A stretch of 64,000 nucleotides of DNA from Streptomyces capitiformicae (GTDB lineage: Bacteria > Actinomycetota > Actinomycetes > Streptomycetales > Streptomycetaceae), in the NCBI RefSeq assembly GCF_002214185.1, contig NZ_CP022161.1:3719767-3783766 (forward strand), written 5' to 3'. Of this stretch, positions 8,873-17,646 are shown one piece after another. Every line of letters starts with the position of its first letter. Position 1 is the stretch's first letter. The notes under the pieces were generated by a model. That model was not told where the DNA came from. It did no database searches and worked only from the letters and a program-made list of their open reading frames with translations. Both the position numbers and the translations under genes were made by a program.

Positions 8873-9275
8873 GGATGATCAACTCCATTGCGACGAGAAG
8901 GGATTGCCTGGGTCCCTACCGCGTCGGTGGCTCCTCCTCGGGTGTCGACGGGCCCGGGGTGCGCTTTCAACTGGCGGTACGCAGGGGGTGAGTTGCGGAC
9001 GAAGTTATGGACGAGTCGCGTATGAGTAGTCAGTTGAGCACTCTCCGTGAGCGCAGGAATGACCGTAGTCGGCATATTTGCACTGCCGCAATGGGGTCGG
9101 TGGAAGTACTACGAAAGCGCCCCACAGCCACCCATAGCCCCCCGCGGCCGCCCATCACCGCGCGCCACCCCACGCCACCCCCCACCCGAAACGCCCATGT
9201 GATGATGGGTCGCGGGGCTCACCGAGGACGGTCGGGGACGGGCGGGGCCCTTACGGGGACAGGAACGGGACGGAC
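8873..9275. other. Intergenic region, no gene seen
   Basis: About 400 bp between divergent genes. Small ORFs exist on both strands but show no family similarity and no good ribosome-binding sites. The distal part is C-rich with CCACCCCACGCCACCCC-type runs. It presumably carries promoters for both flanking genes. Confidence 0.5.
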
Positions 9276-10073
9276 ATGACCAGTCGGTTGCTCATGACGT
9301 ACGACGCGCGCGCCAAACGGCTCGGCGTGCGGGCACGGCCCGCCGAGGAGGTACGCGGGTCCACGCGCGCGACGGCCATCCTGGACCACGACGACCCCCG
9401 GATCAGGACCCTCGCCCAGCGGGTCGAGAGCGAGGCGACCCCGCTCGACGCGCTGCGGGCCGCGCACCGGATCATCGCGCGTGACGTACGCCCGGTGTAC
9501 TCGGTCGAGGACCGCCGGCGCGTCTCTCGCACCCTGCGGCTCGGGCGTGGCTCGTGCAGTCAGCGGATGGCGGCGCTGGAGGCGGTCGCCCGGGCCGTCC
9601 GCCTACGGACGCGCGTACGCGGGCTGCTCGTCGACGGGGCGTTCTGGTATCCGCGCTTCCCGCGCCTCAAGCCGTTCGTGCCGGAGGAGGTCCCGCTGGC
9701 CTGGCCGGAGTTCCGGATCAACGGCGCGTGGATCCCCATCGGCGAACTCTTCACCGCCCCCACCACCGACCGCCCCTACGCCAACAAGGGCGGCGAGACC
9801 CTCTTCGACGCGGTCGCCCGCACCGGCATCCGCTGGGACGGCGACACCGGCACCGACACCGCCCCCACCTGCGCCGCCCCCACCTGCGCCGCCGACGGCC
9901 CTCCCTGCGACCTCTCCGCCCAAGTACTCGCCGACCTCGGCCACTTCGACGACCGCGACGACCTGTTCACCCGCCACGGCCAGACCCTGTGCTGGACGGC
10001 CCGCACCCTGGGCGAACCGATACTGGGCCGCTGGAGCGCGGGAGCACGGGCAGCGAGCGGCCCGAGCCGCTGA
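9276..10073 (+). CDS. Transglutaminase-like superfamily protein
   Basis: 265 aa resembling the transglutaminase/papain-like fold. The likely nucleophile is Cys94 in RLGRGSCSQRMAALEAVARA, the start of the core helix. His or Asp partners are less clear: the following strand VRGLLVDGAFWYPRF lacks an obvious catalytic His, so activity is uncertain. Near residues 200-207 a 15-bp duplication repeats APTCA twice. It stands alone between the HATPase gene and a convergent two-component system. The substrate is unknown. Confidence 0.68.
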   Translation: MTSRLLMTYDARAKRLGVRARPAEEVRGSTRATAILDHDDPRIRTLAQRVESEATPLDALRAAHRIIARDVRPVYSVEDRRRVSRTLRLGRGSCSQRMAALEAVARAVRLRTRVRGLLVDGAFWYPRFPRLKPFVPEEVPLAWPEFRINGAWIPIGELFTAPTTDRPYANKGGETLFDAVARTGIRWDGDTGTDTAPTCAAPTCAADGPPCDLSAQVLADLGHFDDRDDLFTRHGQTLCWTARTLGEPILGRWSAGARAASGPSR

Positions 10074-10093
10074 AACCTCCACCCCTCTACCCG

Positions 10094-11632
10094 CTACACC
10101 CCACGCACGGTGAACCCGATCACCAGCCCCCCGCCCTCCCGGCGGAACGCGAACGGCGCCCCGCCGTGCGCCGCCGCGACCGCGCGCACGATGGACAGGC
10201 CGAGCCCGGAGCCCGGCAGGCTGCGCGCGTCGGGGGCGCGGTAGAAGCGGTCGAAGATGCGTTCAAGGTCGCAGCCGGCGACTCCAGGGCCCCGGTCGAG
10301 GACCTCGACCCGGACGACCTCCGCGTCGCCGGCGTCGTCCCGTCCGGCCAGTCCGCCCAGTTGTCGTAGTTCGCCCGATTCAGCCTGGTCGGCATGGTCA
10401 CCCGGGAACGGGCCCCCCACTCCACCCCGCGCGACCACGACCTCGATCGCTCCCGATCCCCCGCGGTCGAACTTGGCCGCGTTCTCGACCAGGTTGGACA
10501 CGGCCCGCTGCAACGCCCCGGCGCGGCCCTCGACGGTGGTGCCGCCCTCCGCCCGTACGACGACCTCCCGCCCGGTGCGCCGGCGCGCGGTGGCCGCGAC
10601 GTCCTCCGCCACATCGGCCAGTTGGACGCGCTGCACGGGCTCGGTGCCGGACTGTCCGGCCGCGAGATCGACCAACTCGTTGACGAGGTCGGTCAGTTCG
10701 CGGGCCTCCTGGGCGAGGTCGTCGACCAGTTCCTCCCGGACGCCGGCCGGCAACTCGTCGATGCGCCGCAGCAGCGAGATGTTCGTACGCAAGGACGTGA
10801 GCGGCGTCCTCAGCTCGTGCCCCGCGTCCTGCACCAGCCGCCGCTGGTCCTCCTCGGACTGCGCGAGCCGTACGAGCATCCGGTCGAAGGAGCGGCCGAG
10901 GCGCCCCACCTCGTCCCGTCCGGCGACCGGCACCTGGATGCCCAGGTGCCCGGTCCGGGCCACATCCTCCGCGGCGCTCGCCAACTGCACGAGCCGCCGG
11001 GTCTGCCGCCGGGCCAGCCACCACCCGAACAACCCGGCCGAGAGGACGACACCGGATACGAACAGCAGGGTCCGCTGCTGCAAGTCCCTCAGCAGATCCT
11101 CCGTGTCGCTGAACTCCTGGGCGACCTGGACGGCTCCCCGGCCGCCGCCGAGCGCGACGGTCGCGACCCGGTAGCGGTCGTCGCCGACCTCGACCTCACC
11201 GTGCTCGACCATCACCCCGGCGCGGGCCGCACCGGCCGTACGGCGGTCGGCGGGGCGTACGGGCAGGCCGGGGGCGCCCTCGTCGAGGATCTGCCCCGCC
11301 GGGCCGAGCACCTGGACATCCGTACGGCCGGACCGGATCAGGTCGTCGCGCGGACCGCCGCTCCCGCTCGGCGTGAAGTCCTCCGGCGTCAGCGGATCCA
11401 GCTCCACCAGCTCCCGCAGATCACGGACGACCTCGGCGAACACGGTCTGCTGATCCACCCGCACCAGCCGCGCGGCCGCGCTGTAGCTGAGGATCCCGAC
11501 GAGCACGGTGACGACGCACGCCACGGCCACGAACGACACCGTGAAGGTCGCCCGCAGCGAGGACGACGGTCGCAGCCGACGGAGCGGCGCCAGCAGACCT
11601 CGTACTCCCAGCCCTCCCCGTGCTCCCCGCAC
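10094..11632 (-). CDS. Sensor histidine kinase (HAMP, HisKA, HATPase), MprB-like
   Basis: A 512-aa membrane sensor. TM1 lies near residues 30-52 and TM2 near 188-206, flanking a ~135-residue extracytoplasmic sensor. HAMP follows, then the H-box HELRTPLTSLRTN with the phosphorylated His near residue 275, the N-box AVSNLVENAAKF, and G-boxes DRGPGV and GSGLGLSIVRAVA. The start is GTG. The gene lies 36 bp downstream of its response regulator, forming a two-component system. Organisation resembles MprAB/CseBC-type envelope stress systems, but the signal is unknown. Confidence 0.9.
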   Translation of the reverse strand: MRGARGGLGVRGLLAPLRRLRPSSSLRATFTVSFVAVACVVTVLVGILSYSAAARLVRVDQQTVFAEVVRDLRELVELDPLTPEDFTPSGSGGPRDDLIRSGRTDVQVLGPAGQILDEGAPGLPVRPADRRTAGAARAGVMVEHGEVEVGDDRYRVATVALGGGRGAVQVAQEFSDTEDLLRDLQQRTLLFVSGVVLSAGLFGWWLARRQTRRLVQLASAAEDVARTGHLGIQVPVAGRDEVGRLGRSFDRMLVRLAQSEEDQRRLVQDAGHELRTPLTSLRTNISLLRRIDELPAGVREELVDDLAQEARELTDLVNELVDLAAGQSGTEPVQRVQLADVAEDVAATARRRTGREVVVRAEGGTTVEGRAGALQRAVSNLVENAAKFDRGGSGAIEVVVARGGVGGPFPGDHADQAESGELRQLGGLAGRDDAGDAEVVRVEVLDRGPGVAGCDLERIFDRFYRAPDARSLPGSGLGLSIVRAVAAAHGGAPFAFRREGGGLVIGFTVRGV

Positions 11633-11644
11633 TCGGCATCGCCC

Positions 11645-11675
11645 TCGGTCTCAATCTCAGTCTCAGTCTCAGTCT
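11645..11675. repeat. Short CTCAGT tandem repeat
   Basis: Four to five copies of TCTCAGT-type hexamers lie across the end of the response regulator gene and the spacer before the kinase start. They could change the coupling distance of the two genes. Confidence 0.6.
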
Positions 11676-12412
11676 TCCCGGAGCGCGTACCCCACACCGC
11701 GCACGGTGTGGATCAGCGCGGGGGCCCCGGGCTCGTCGAGCTTGCGCCGCAGATAGCCGACGTAGACGGCGAGGTTCTTCGAGCCGGGGCCGAAGTCGTA
11801 GCCCCAGATACGGTCGTAGATGGTGGCGTGGTCGAGGACGATCCCGGCGTTGCGGACGAGCAGTTCGAGCAGGTCGAACTCGGTCCGGGTCAGCTCCAGC
11901 TCACGCGCCCCCCGCCAGGCCCGCCGCGCCTGTACGTCCATCCGCACCCCGGCGGCCGTGACCAGCCCGGCGGCGTCCTGCGCGGTCCCGTTCGCGGTCG
12001 GTCCCGGCGGTACGGACGTCGCGGCGACGGGGGCGTCCCCGGTGTTCCCCGTCCGGCGCAGCAGCGCGCGCAGCCGTGCGAAGACCTCCTCCACGTCGAA
12101 CGGCTTGACGACGTAGTCGTCCGCCCCGGCGTCGAGCCCGGCGATCCGGTCGGCGGTCTCCACGAGCGCGGTGAGCATCAGGATCGGCGTCCGGTCGCCC
12201 TCCGCGCGCAGCACCCGGCAGACCTGGAGGCCGTCGATGCCGGGCATCATCACATCGAGCACCAGCACGTCCGGCTGCCCGCGGTGCGCCTGGGCGAGCG
12301 CCTCGACGCCGTCGGCGACCGCCGTGACCTCGTAACCCTCCAGGGTCAGCGCGCGTTCCAGCGCATGGCGGATGGCGCGGTCGTCCTCGGCGAGCAGCAC
12401 GTTCTGGGGCAC
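11669..12412 (-). CDS. OmpR/PhoB family response regulator
   Basis: 247 aa. The receiver domain at residues 1-120 has acidic DD at 10-11, the phospho-acceptor Asp in VLDVMMPGIDG, and Lys in VKPFDVEE. A C-terminal winged helix at about 150-245 ends with the typical RRKLDEPGAPALIHTVRGVGY. It is the first gene of the two-component operon with the histidine kinase downstream. Its DNA target is not evident; autoregulation is likely. Confidence 0.92.
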   Translation of the reverse strand: MPQNVLLAEDDRAIRHALERALTLEGYEVTAVADGVEALAQAHRGQPDVLVLDVMMPGIDGLQVCRVLRAEGDRTPILMLTALVETADRIAGLDAGADDYVVKPFDVEEVFARLRALLRRTGNTGDAPVAATSVPPGPTANGTAQDAAGLVTAAGVRMDVQARRAWRGARELELTRTEFDLLELLVRNAGIVLDHATIYDRIWGYDFGPGSKNLAVYVGYLRRKLDEPGAPALIHTVRGVGYALRED

Positions 12413-12615
12413 CCCACCAGTCTGCCAACGTCATGGACGCCCACCACCATGCCGGGGGCCCCGGGCCCCCCTTCTTACCGGCCTCTCACCCCGAACAAGC
12501 GACCGACTTACGGCGCCGGACCACGGTGTCCGTGTCATGGCCGTCCACCAGGGGACCCGAACCGGACGAGCGGAGGGAGCGAATGGAGTACAAAGTGTCC
12601 GAAGAAGTGCAATAC

Positions 12616-12664
12616 GCCGATACACCTACACGCACACCCACACGCACACCCACACGCACACCTG
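12616..12664. repeat. 12-bp tandem repeat directly upstream of a start codon
   Basis: Units of ACACGCACACCC repeat about four times and end 20 nt before the glycosyltransferase ATG. The repeat spans the probable leader, so copy number changes would alter the 5' untranslated region. Confidence 0.75.
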
Positions 12665-12684
12665 AACCGCTGGGAAGGTAGCGC

Positions 12685-13896
12685 ATGAGCCGCCGCATGA
12701 AGATCGTGTTCCTGCTGCACAACGCGTACGCCATCGGCGGCACCGTCCGTACGACACTGAACCTGGCGTCGGCGCTCGCGGACCACCACGACGTGGAGAT
12801 CGCCTCGATGGCCCGCCACCTGGACGCCCCCCGCTTCACCGTCGACTCCAGGGTCGCCCTCGTCCCGCTCGTGGACATCCGCCCGCACAGCCCCGACCTG
12901 CGTGATCCGGCCCAGATGCAGCCCGCCACGGACTTCCCCGCCGCCGACAAGCGCCACCACCAGTACAGCCGCCTCACCGACCTCCGGGTCCGCGCCTACC
13001 TGGCCGCCTGCGGCGCGGACGTGGTCATCGGCACCCGCCCCGGCATCAACGTCTACGTCTCCCGCTTCGCCCCCCGCCGCGCCCTGCGCATCGCCCAGGA
13101 GCACCTGCGCCACGACGCCCACAGCAAGCAGCTCCACAAGGTCCTCGCCCACCACTACCGCACCCTGGACGCGGTCGTCACGACCACGGCGGCCGACGCC
13201 GAGGTGTACCGCGCGCGGATGAACCTGCCGGGCGTACGGGTGATGTCGGTCCCCAACATCGTCCCGGAGCCCGCCGTCGCCCCGTCGGACGGCACGGCCC
13301 CCGTCATCGCCGCCGCCGGCCGCCTCATCCGGGGCAAACGCTTCGACCTCCTCCTGGAGGCGTTCACGACGGTCGCCGCGAAGGAACCCGACTGGCAACT
13401 GCGCATCTACGGCGGCGGCAAACAGAAGGACCGCCTGGAGTCCCTCATCCACGACCTGGGCCTCACCGGCCGCGCCCATCTGATGGGCCCGCACACCCCC
13501 ATCGAGACCGAGTTCGCCCGCGCCTCCATCGTTGTCAGCGCCTCCGACGCCGAGTCCTTCGGTATGACCCTCGTCGAGGCCATGCGCTGCGGCGTCCCCG
13601 TCATCAGCACCGACTGCCCCCTGGGCCCCGCCGAGATCATCACCGACGGCACCGACGGCCGCCTGGTCCCCGTGAACGACCCCCACGCCCTGGCCGACGC
13701 CCTCCTGGACCTCATCACCGACCCGGACCTACGCCACGCCATGAGCCAGGCGGCCCTGAAGAGCGCCCACCGCTACGACCCGGCCCCGATCGTGGCAAGG
13801 TACGAGACCCTCTTCACGGACCTCAACACCACCCGTCTGACCCGAACTTGGGACCGCCAGTACGCGAGGGCAAAGGGCTGGCTGGGGCGTTTTTAG
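12685..13896 (+). CDS. Glycosyltransferase family 4 protein
   Basis: A 403-aa GT-B fold retaining glycosyltransferase. The N-terminal acceptor domain begins KIVFLLHNAYAIGGTVR, and the C-terminal nucleotide-sugar domain begins near residue 210 (IAAAGRLIRGKRFDLLLEAF). The GT4 E-x7-E signature is ASDAESFGMTLVEAM. The ATG has GGGAAGG 6 nt upstream. No glycan cluster surrounds it; the sugar donor and acceptor are unknown. Close relatives in Streptomyces are annotated for cell-surface polymer synthesis, which is only a guess here. Confidence 0.88.
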   Translation: MSRRMKIVFLLHNAYAIGGTVRTTLNLASALADHHDVEIASMARHLDAPRFTVDSRVALVPLVDIRPHSPDLRDPAQMQPATDFPAADKRHHQYSRLTDLRVRAYLAACGADVVIGTRPGINVYVSRFAPRRALRIAQEHLRHDAHSKQLHKVLAHHYRTLDAVVTTTAADAEVYRARMNLPGVRVMSVPNIVPEPAVAPSDGTAPVIAAAGRLIRGKRFDLLLEAFTTVAAKEPDWQLRIYGGGKQKDRLESLIHDLGLTGRAHLMGPHTPIETEFARASIVVSASDAESFGMTLVEAMRCGVPVISTDCPLGPAEIITDGTDGRLVPVNDPHALADALLDLITDPDLRHAMSQAALKSAHRYDPAPIVARYETLFTDLNTTRLTRTWDRQYARAKGWLGRF

Positions 13897-13904
13897 GGGG
13901 CTGG

Positions 13905-14017
13905 CTGCAGCGTTTTCAGGGGCGCGGGGCTGTGTCGATCTGCGGCTCCGCCGCGTGGGCGCGAGCAACCACAACCAACCCGCACCCTGCCAGCAACCAC
14001 GCCCCCAACGGCGAATC
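13905..14017. repeat. Dispersed intergenic repeat, copy B
   Basis: Contains TTTTCAGGGGCGCGGGGCTG, TGCGGCTCCGCCGCGTGGGC and CGAGCAACCACAACCAACCC blocks shared with copies near 31.9, 49.8 and 56.6 kb. It lies between convergent genes. Confidence 0.75.
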
Positions 14018-15106
14018 TCAGCCGAGGCCCACCGAACCAGAGGCCACCAAAGAACCATGGCTGGGCGCATCCCGCACAGCCGCCGGACGGCCCTTCGCAA
14101 ACTCCTCCCGCAGCACAGGAACAACCTCCTCCCCCAACATGTCGATCTGCTCAAGCACCGTCTTCAATGGCAACCCCGCGTGATCGACAAGGAACAACTG
14201 CCGCTGGTAGTCCCCGGCATACTCCCGAAACGCCAACGTCTTCTCGATCACCTGCTGCGGCGACCCCACGGTCAACGGCGTCTGCTCGGCGAAGTCCTCC
14301 AGCGAAGGCCCGTTCCCGTACACCGGCGCGACATCGAAGTAAGGCCGGAACTCCCGAACCGCGTCCTGGGAGTTGCGACGCATGAACACATGCCCGCCCA
14401 GCCCCACGATCGCCTGCTCGGGCGCCCCGTGCCCGTGGTGCGCGTACCGCTGCCGGTACAGCTCGACCATCCGCTTGGTGTGATCGGCCGGCCAGAAGAT
14501 GTTGTTGTGGAAGAACCCGTCCCCGTAGAACGCGGCCTGCTCGGCGATCTCCGGCGAGCGAATGGACCCGTGCCAGACGAAGGGCGGCACCCCGTCCATC
14601 GGCCGCGGAGTCGACGTGAACCCCTGGAGCGGCGTACGGAACTTCCCAGCCCAGTCGACGACGTCCTCGCGCCACAACCGGTGCAGCAGGGCGTAGTTCT
14701 CGATGGCGAGGTTGATGCCCTGCCGGATGTCCTGCCCGAACCACGGATAGACCGGTGCGGTGTTGCCGCGCCCCAACATCAGATCCACCCGGCCATCCGC
14801 CAGATGCTGGAGCATCGCGAAGTCCTCGGCGATCTTCACCGGGTCGTTGGTGGTGATGAGGGTGGTCGCGGTGGAGAGGATGAGCCGCTCGGTGCGCGCG
14901 GCGATCCAGCCCAGCATGGTGGTCGGCGACGACGGCACGAACGGCGGGTTGTGGTGCTCCCCGGTGGCGAAGACGTCGAGCCCGACCTCCTCCGCCTTCA
15001 GGGCGATCTCGACCATCGCCTTGATGCGCTCGCGCTCGGTCGGCGTCCGGCCCGTGGTGGGGTCAGGCGTCACATCACCGACGCTGAAGATCCCGAACTG
15101 CATCAT
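14018..15106 (-). CDS. LLM class flavin-dependent oxidoreductase
   Basis: 362 aa with the luciferase-like TIM barrel. FGIFSVGD opens the first strand, FATGEHHNPPF carries the family Glu-His, RLILSTATTLITTNDPVKIAEDFAMLQHLADGR-type motifs fit the family, and LMLGRGN and WHGSIRSPEIAEQAAFYGDGFF follow. It probably uses FMN or F420 with an unknown substrate. The ATG at 15106 is preceded by GGAGG with 9-nt spacing; a GTG 9 bp upstream is too close. It is divergent to an AraC-family regulator that may control it. Confidence 0.88.
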   Translation of the reverse strand: MMQFGIFSVGDVTPDPTTGRTPTERERIKAMVEIALKAEEVGLDVFATGEHHNPPFVPSSPTTMLGWIAARTERLILSTATTLITTNDPVKIAEDFAMLQHLADGRVDLMLGRGNTAPVYPWFGQDIRQGINLAIENYALLHRLWREDVVDWAGKFRTPLQGFTSTPRPMDGVPPFVWHGSIRSPEIAEQAAFYGDGFFHNNIFWPADHTKRMVELYRQRYAHHGHGAPEQAIVGLGGHVFMRRNSQDAVREFRPYFDVAPVYGNGPSLEDFAEQTPLTVGSPQQVIEKTLAFREYAGDYQRQLFLVDHAGLPLKTVLEQIDMLGEEVVPVLREEFAKGRPAAVRDAPSHGSLVASGSVGLG

Positions 15107-15185
15107 CGCTGCCACCCTCCGAAACTTGTTTACGATTCAACGATACCTCCCCGCGGCTGTCAGTGGCGCCCTCTACTCTCGCCGC

Positions 15186-16031
15186 ATGGCCACCCCACGC
15201 CGTGACACCCGAGGCGTCCGTCAGGACACACAAGGCATCGTCGACGCCGCCGACCTCCTCGCACACGTGGACTTCCGCCGCCACGCCCCCGCGGAACCCC
15301 TGCGGCCCTACGTCGAGCAGTACTGGCTGATCGACTGGGACCTCCCCGAGCCGTACGTCTCCCACGTGGTCCCGCACCCGGCGGTCAACATCGTCTTCCA
15401 GCACTTCACCGGCGAGAGGCCCTTCGCCGAGGTCGCCGGCGTCCAGCTGGACCTCTTCGCCCAGAAACTGGAGGGCCGTGGCCGGGTCTGCGGCATCAAG
15501 TTCCGGCCCGGCGGCTTCCGCCCCTTCGCCCCCGACCGCCCGGTGACCGACTGGACCGGCCGCCGCATACGACAGCCCGAGGTCTACGCCGCCACGGACC
15601 CGGCCACCGTCCTCACCCCCGACGACGAGGAGGCCCGTATCGCCGCCCTCGACGCCTTCCTCCTGCACCACCGCCCCAGGCCGGACCCCCAGGCCGACCT
15701 CGCCATGACTCTCGTGGACCGCATCCACACCGACCGCACCATCCGCCGCGTCACCGACTTCGCCCGCGCCGAGGGCATCTCCGTACGACTCCTGCAACGC
15801 CTCTTCGCCGCGTACGTCGGAGTCGGCCCCAAGTGGATCATCCTCCGCTACCGCATCCACGAGGCCCTCGAACGCGCCGAAACCGACCCCGAGGTCGACT
15901 GGGCGGCCCTCGCCGCCGACCTCGGCTACGCCGACCAGGCCCACCTCGTAAGAGACTTCACGGCGACGGTAGGCGTCCCACCGACGACGTACGCACAGGC
16001 CCTGACGCCTGCTTCTACTTCGCGTGCGTGA
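15186..16031 (+). CDS. AraC family transcriptional regulator
   Basis: 281 aa. An N-terminal sensor region (PAEPLRPYVEQYWLIDWDL, a DUF6597-type start) precedes a C-terminal AraC double helix-turn-helix: VTDFARAEGISVRLLQRLFAAYVG and AALAADLGYADQAHLVRDFTATVGVPPTTY. It is divergent to the LLM oxidoreductase, 79 bp apart, so it is a likely regulator of that gene. Its 3' end overlaps the convergent 55-aa membrane protein gene by 17 bp. Confidence 0.88.
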   Translation: MATPRRDTRGVRQDTQGIVDAADLLAHVDFRRHAPAEPLRPYVEQYWLIDWDLPEPYVSHVVPHPAVNIVFQHFTGERPFAEVAGVQLDLFAQKLEGRGRVCGIKFRPGGFRPFAPDRPVTDWTGRRIRQPEVYAATDPATVLTPDDEEARIAALDAFLLHHRPRPDPQADLAMTLVDRIHTDRTIRRVTDFARAEGISVRLLQRLFAAYVGVGPKWIILRYRIHEALERAETDPEVDWAALAADLGYADQAHLVRDFTATVGVPPTTYAQALTPASTSRA

Positions 16032-16182
16032 CCGCGTAGATCATCACGAACGCCACGATGTGGATACCGAAGAGGAAGTAGCCGAGGTACCACCACATGT
16101 ACCGCTCGTTCTTCGTCTCCTCCACCAGCCGGCGCTGTTCCGGAGTCGGGGTCGGGGTGGGGCTCTCGTCCTCTGCCGGCAT
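16015..16182 (-). CDS. Small membrane protein, 55 aa (DUF6126-like)
   Basis: A short gene with ATG at 16182 and TAG at 16015. The product begins MPAEDESPTPTPTPEQRR, has a charged KNERYMWW segment and one transmembrane helix (YFLFGIHIVAFVMIYAV) and ends THAK. This charged-Trp-Trp-Tyr-TM pattern resembles small actinobacterial proteins of the DUF6126 type; the assignment is from memory. Its ATG overlaps the TGA of the SDR gene by one base (TGATG), so it is translationally coupled to it. It may anchor or regulate a membrane partner. Confidence 0.75.
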   Translation of the reverse strand: MPAEDESPTPTPTPEQRRLVEETKNERYMWWYLGYFLFGIHIVAFVMIYAVTHAK

Positions 16183-16958
16183 CACAGCTCCCGATGGACC
16201 TTGGTGTTGGAGGCCTGGGCGCGGGGGCGCAGGACCAGGAGGTCGACGTTGACGTGGCTGGGCCGGGTGACCGCCCAGGTGATCGTGTCGGCGACGTCGT
16301 CGGCGGTCAGGGGCTCCGCGACGCCCTCGTAGACGCTCGCCGCCTTCGCCGCGTCACCGCCGAAGCGGGTCAGGGCGAACTCGTCCGTCTTCACCATGCC
16401 GGGCGCGATCTCGATGACCCGGACCGGCGTACCGACGATCTCCAGCCGCAGCGTCTCGGCGAGGACATGCGCCCCGTGCTTGGCGGCGACATAGCCCGCG
16501 CCGCCCTCGTACGTCCGGTGCCCGGCCGTCGACGACACCACCACCACCGTGCCGTCACCGCTCGCGGTCAGCGCCGGCAGCAGGGCCTGGGTGACGTTGA
16601 GGGTGCCGATGACGTTGGTCTCGTACATCTGCCGCCAGTCGGCGGGGTCACCGGTGGCGACGGGGTCGGCGCCGAGCGCGCCACCCGCGTTGTTGACCAG
16701 CACCCCGATCGTCCTGAAGGCAGTCGCGAACTCGTCCACAGCCGCACGATCGGTCACATCCAGGGCGTACGCGGCGGCCTGCCCACCGGCCTTGTTGATC
16801 TCCTCCGCCAGCGCCTCGATCCGGTCCTTGCGGCGCGCCGTCAGCACGACCCGGTACCCCGCCGCGGCCAGCTGCCGGGCCGTGGCGGCACCGATCCCAC
16901 TGCTCGCACCGGTGACGACGGCGATGCGGGAGGCGGCGGACGGTACGGCGGCGGCCAT
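16182..16958 (-). CDS. SDR family NAD(P)-dependent oxidoreductase
   Basis: A 258-aa classical short-chain dehydrogenase. The Rossmann TGASSGIGAA motif is near residue 16, NNAGG is in the centre, Ser in VVVSSTAGH, and the YVAAK catalytic Tyr-Lys pair follows. ARRKDR after beta-2 points to NADP. The chosen ATG has CAGGAG upstream; an ORF extension of 26 codons lacks support. It precedes the coupled 55-aa membrane protein. Substrate unknown. Confidence 0.9.
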   Translation of the reverse strand: MAAAVPSAASRIAVVTGASSGIGAATARQLAAAGYRVVLTARRKDRIEALAEEINKAGGQAAAYALDVTDRAAVDEFATAFRTIGVLVNNAGGALGADPVATGDPADWRQMYETNVIGTLNVTQALLPALTASGDGTVVVVSSTAGHRTYEGGAGYVAAKHGAHVLAETLRLEIVGTPVRVIEIAPGMVKTDEFALTRFGGDAAKAASVYEGVAEPLTADDVADTITWAVTRPSHVNVDLLVLRPRAQASNTKVHREL

Positions 16959-17071
16959 GAGCAGCTCCTGAACATACGGACGGGTCAAGCGTCGGACAAT
17001 GTCTCGCCCGGCCAGGATAGGTGGGCGGTGAGACACTGAGATGAGTGATCCCCTGGTTGAGGAGGTGGCTC

Positions 17072-17506
17072 ATGGGACAGGCACGTGAGGTCATGGACCG
17101 GCTCACGGACGCGGTCACCACACACCCGGACCTCAAGGCCCTGGGCGCGCTGTACGCCGAGGACGCGGTCGCCATCACCCCCGACGGCGGCGAGCTCCAC
17201 GGTCGCGACAACATCGTCGCGTACTGGCGCCAGATGACGGACGCCATCCCCGAAGGGACGTTCGAGACGGTACACGCCTACGAGGTCGGCGACACGGCCA
17301 TCGACGAGGGGTTCTTCAGCGGCAAGAACACCGGCCCCATCCAACTGCCCTCCGGCGAGACCATCCCCGCCACCGGCAAGGACATCAAGATCCGCGGCGT
17401 GGACTTCGCCACCGTCAAGGACGGCCGGATCGTCGAATACCGGCTCTACTTCGACGAGATGGAGTTCCTGGGCCAGCTGGGGCTACTGCCGGAAGAGCCG
17501 TCCTGA
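17072..17506 (+). CDS. SnoaL-like / nuclear transport factor 2 family protein
   Basis: 144 aa with the alpha+beta cone fold typical of SnoaL polyketide cyclase-like and limonene-epoxide-hydrolase-like proteins: LYAEDAVAITPDGGELHGRDNIVAYW, then beta strands ending VDFATVKDGRIVEYRLYFDEMEFLGQLGLL. The ATG is preceded by an excellent GAGGAGG. It is divergent to the SDR gene. Many members are hydrolases, isomerases or ligand binders; the substrate here is unknown. Confidence 0.85.
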   Translation: MGQAREVMDRLTDAVTTHPDLKALGALYAEDAVAITPDGGELHGRDNIVAYWRQMTDAIPEGTFETVHAYEVGDTAIDEGFFSGKNTGPIQLPSGETIPATGKDIKIRGVDFATVKDGRIVEYRLYFDEMEFLGQLGLLPEEPS

Positions 17507-17612
17507 CCAACCCTGTCAACTGCCTCGCGGCGCATACATGATCACCACCATGCCCGCGAGGCAAATGAGCGCCCCCGTCAGATCCCCATGCCAAGCGATC
17601 AGTGACCGCATG

Positions 17613-17643
17613 AGGAGGCTCCCGGTCCCACCGGGGGCCTCCT
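17613..17643. terminator. Hairpin between convergent genes
   Basis: AGGAGGCtCCCGGT pairs with ACCGGGgGCCTCCT around a CCC loop (14-bp stem, one G-T pair). It lies just 3' of the rtcB stop and downstream of the SnoaL-like gene, so it may terminate both. Confidence 0.7.
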
Positions 17644-17646
17644 GCG

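Noticed and set aside
9007..9279. 90-aa ORF in the 8873-9275 gap
   Set aside because: No ribosome-binding site, and the C-rich latter half gives a Pro/Thr/Arg-rich low-complexity sequence.
12616..12664. Possible CRISPR-like repeats
   Set aside because: Units are only 12 bp with no spacers; a simple tandem repeat.
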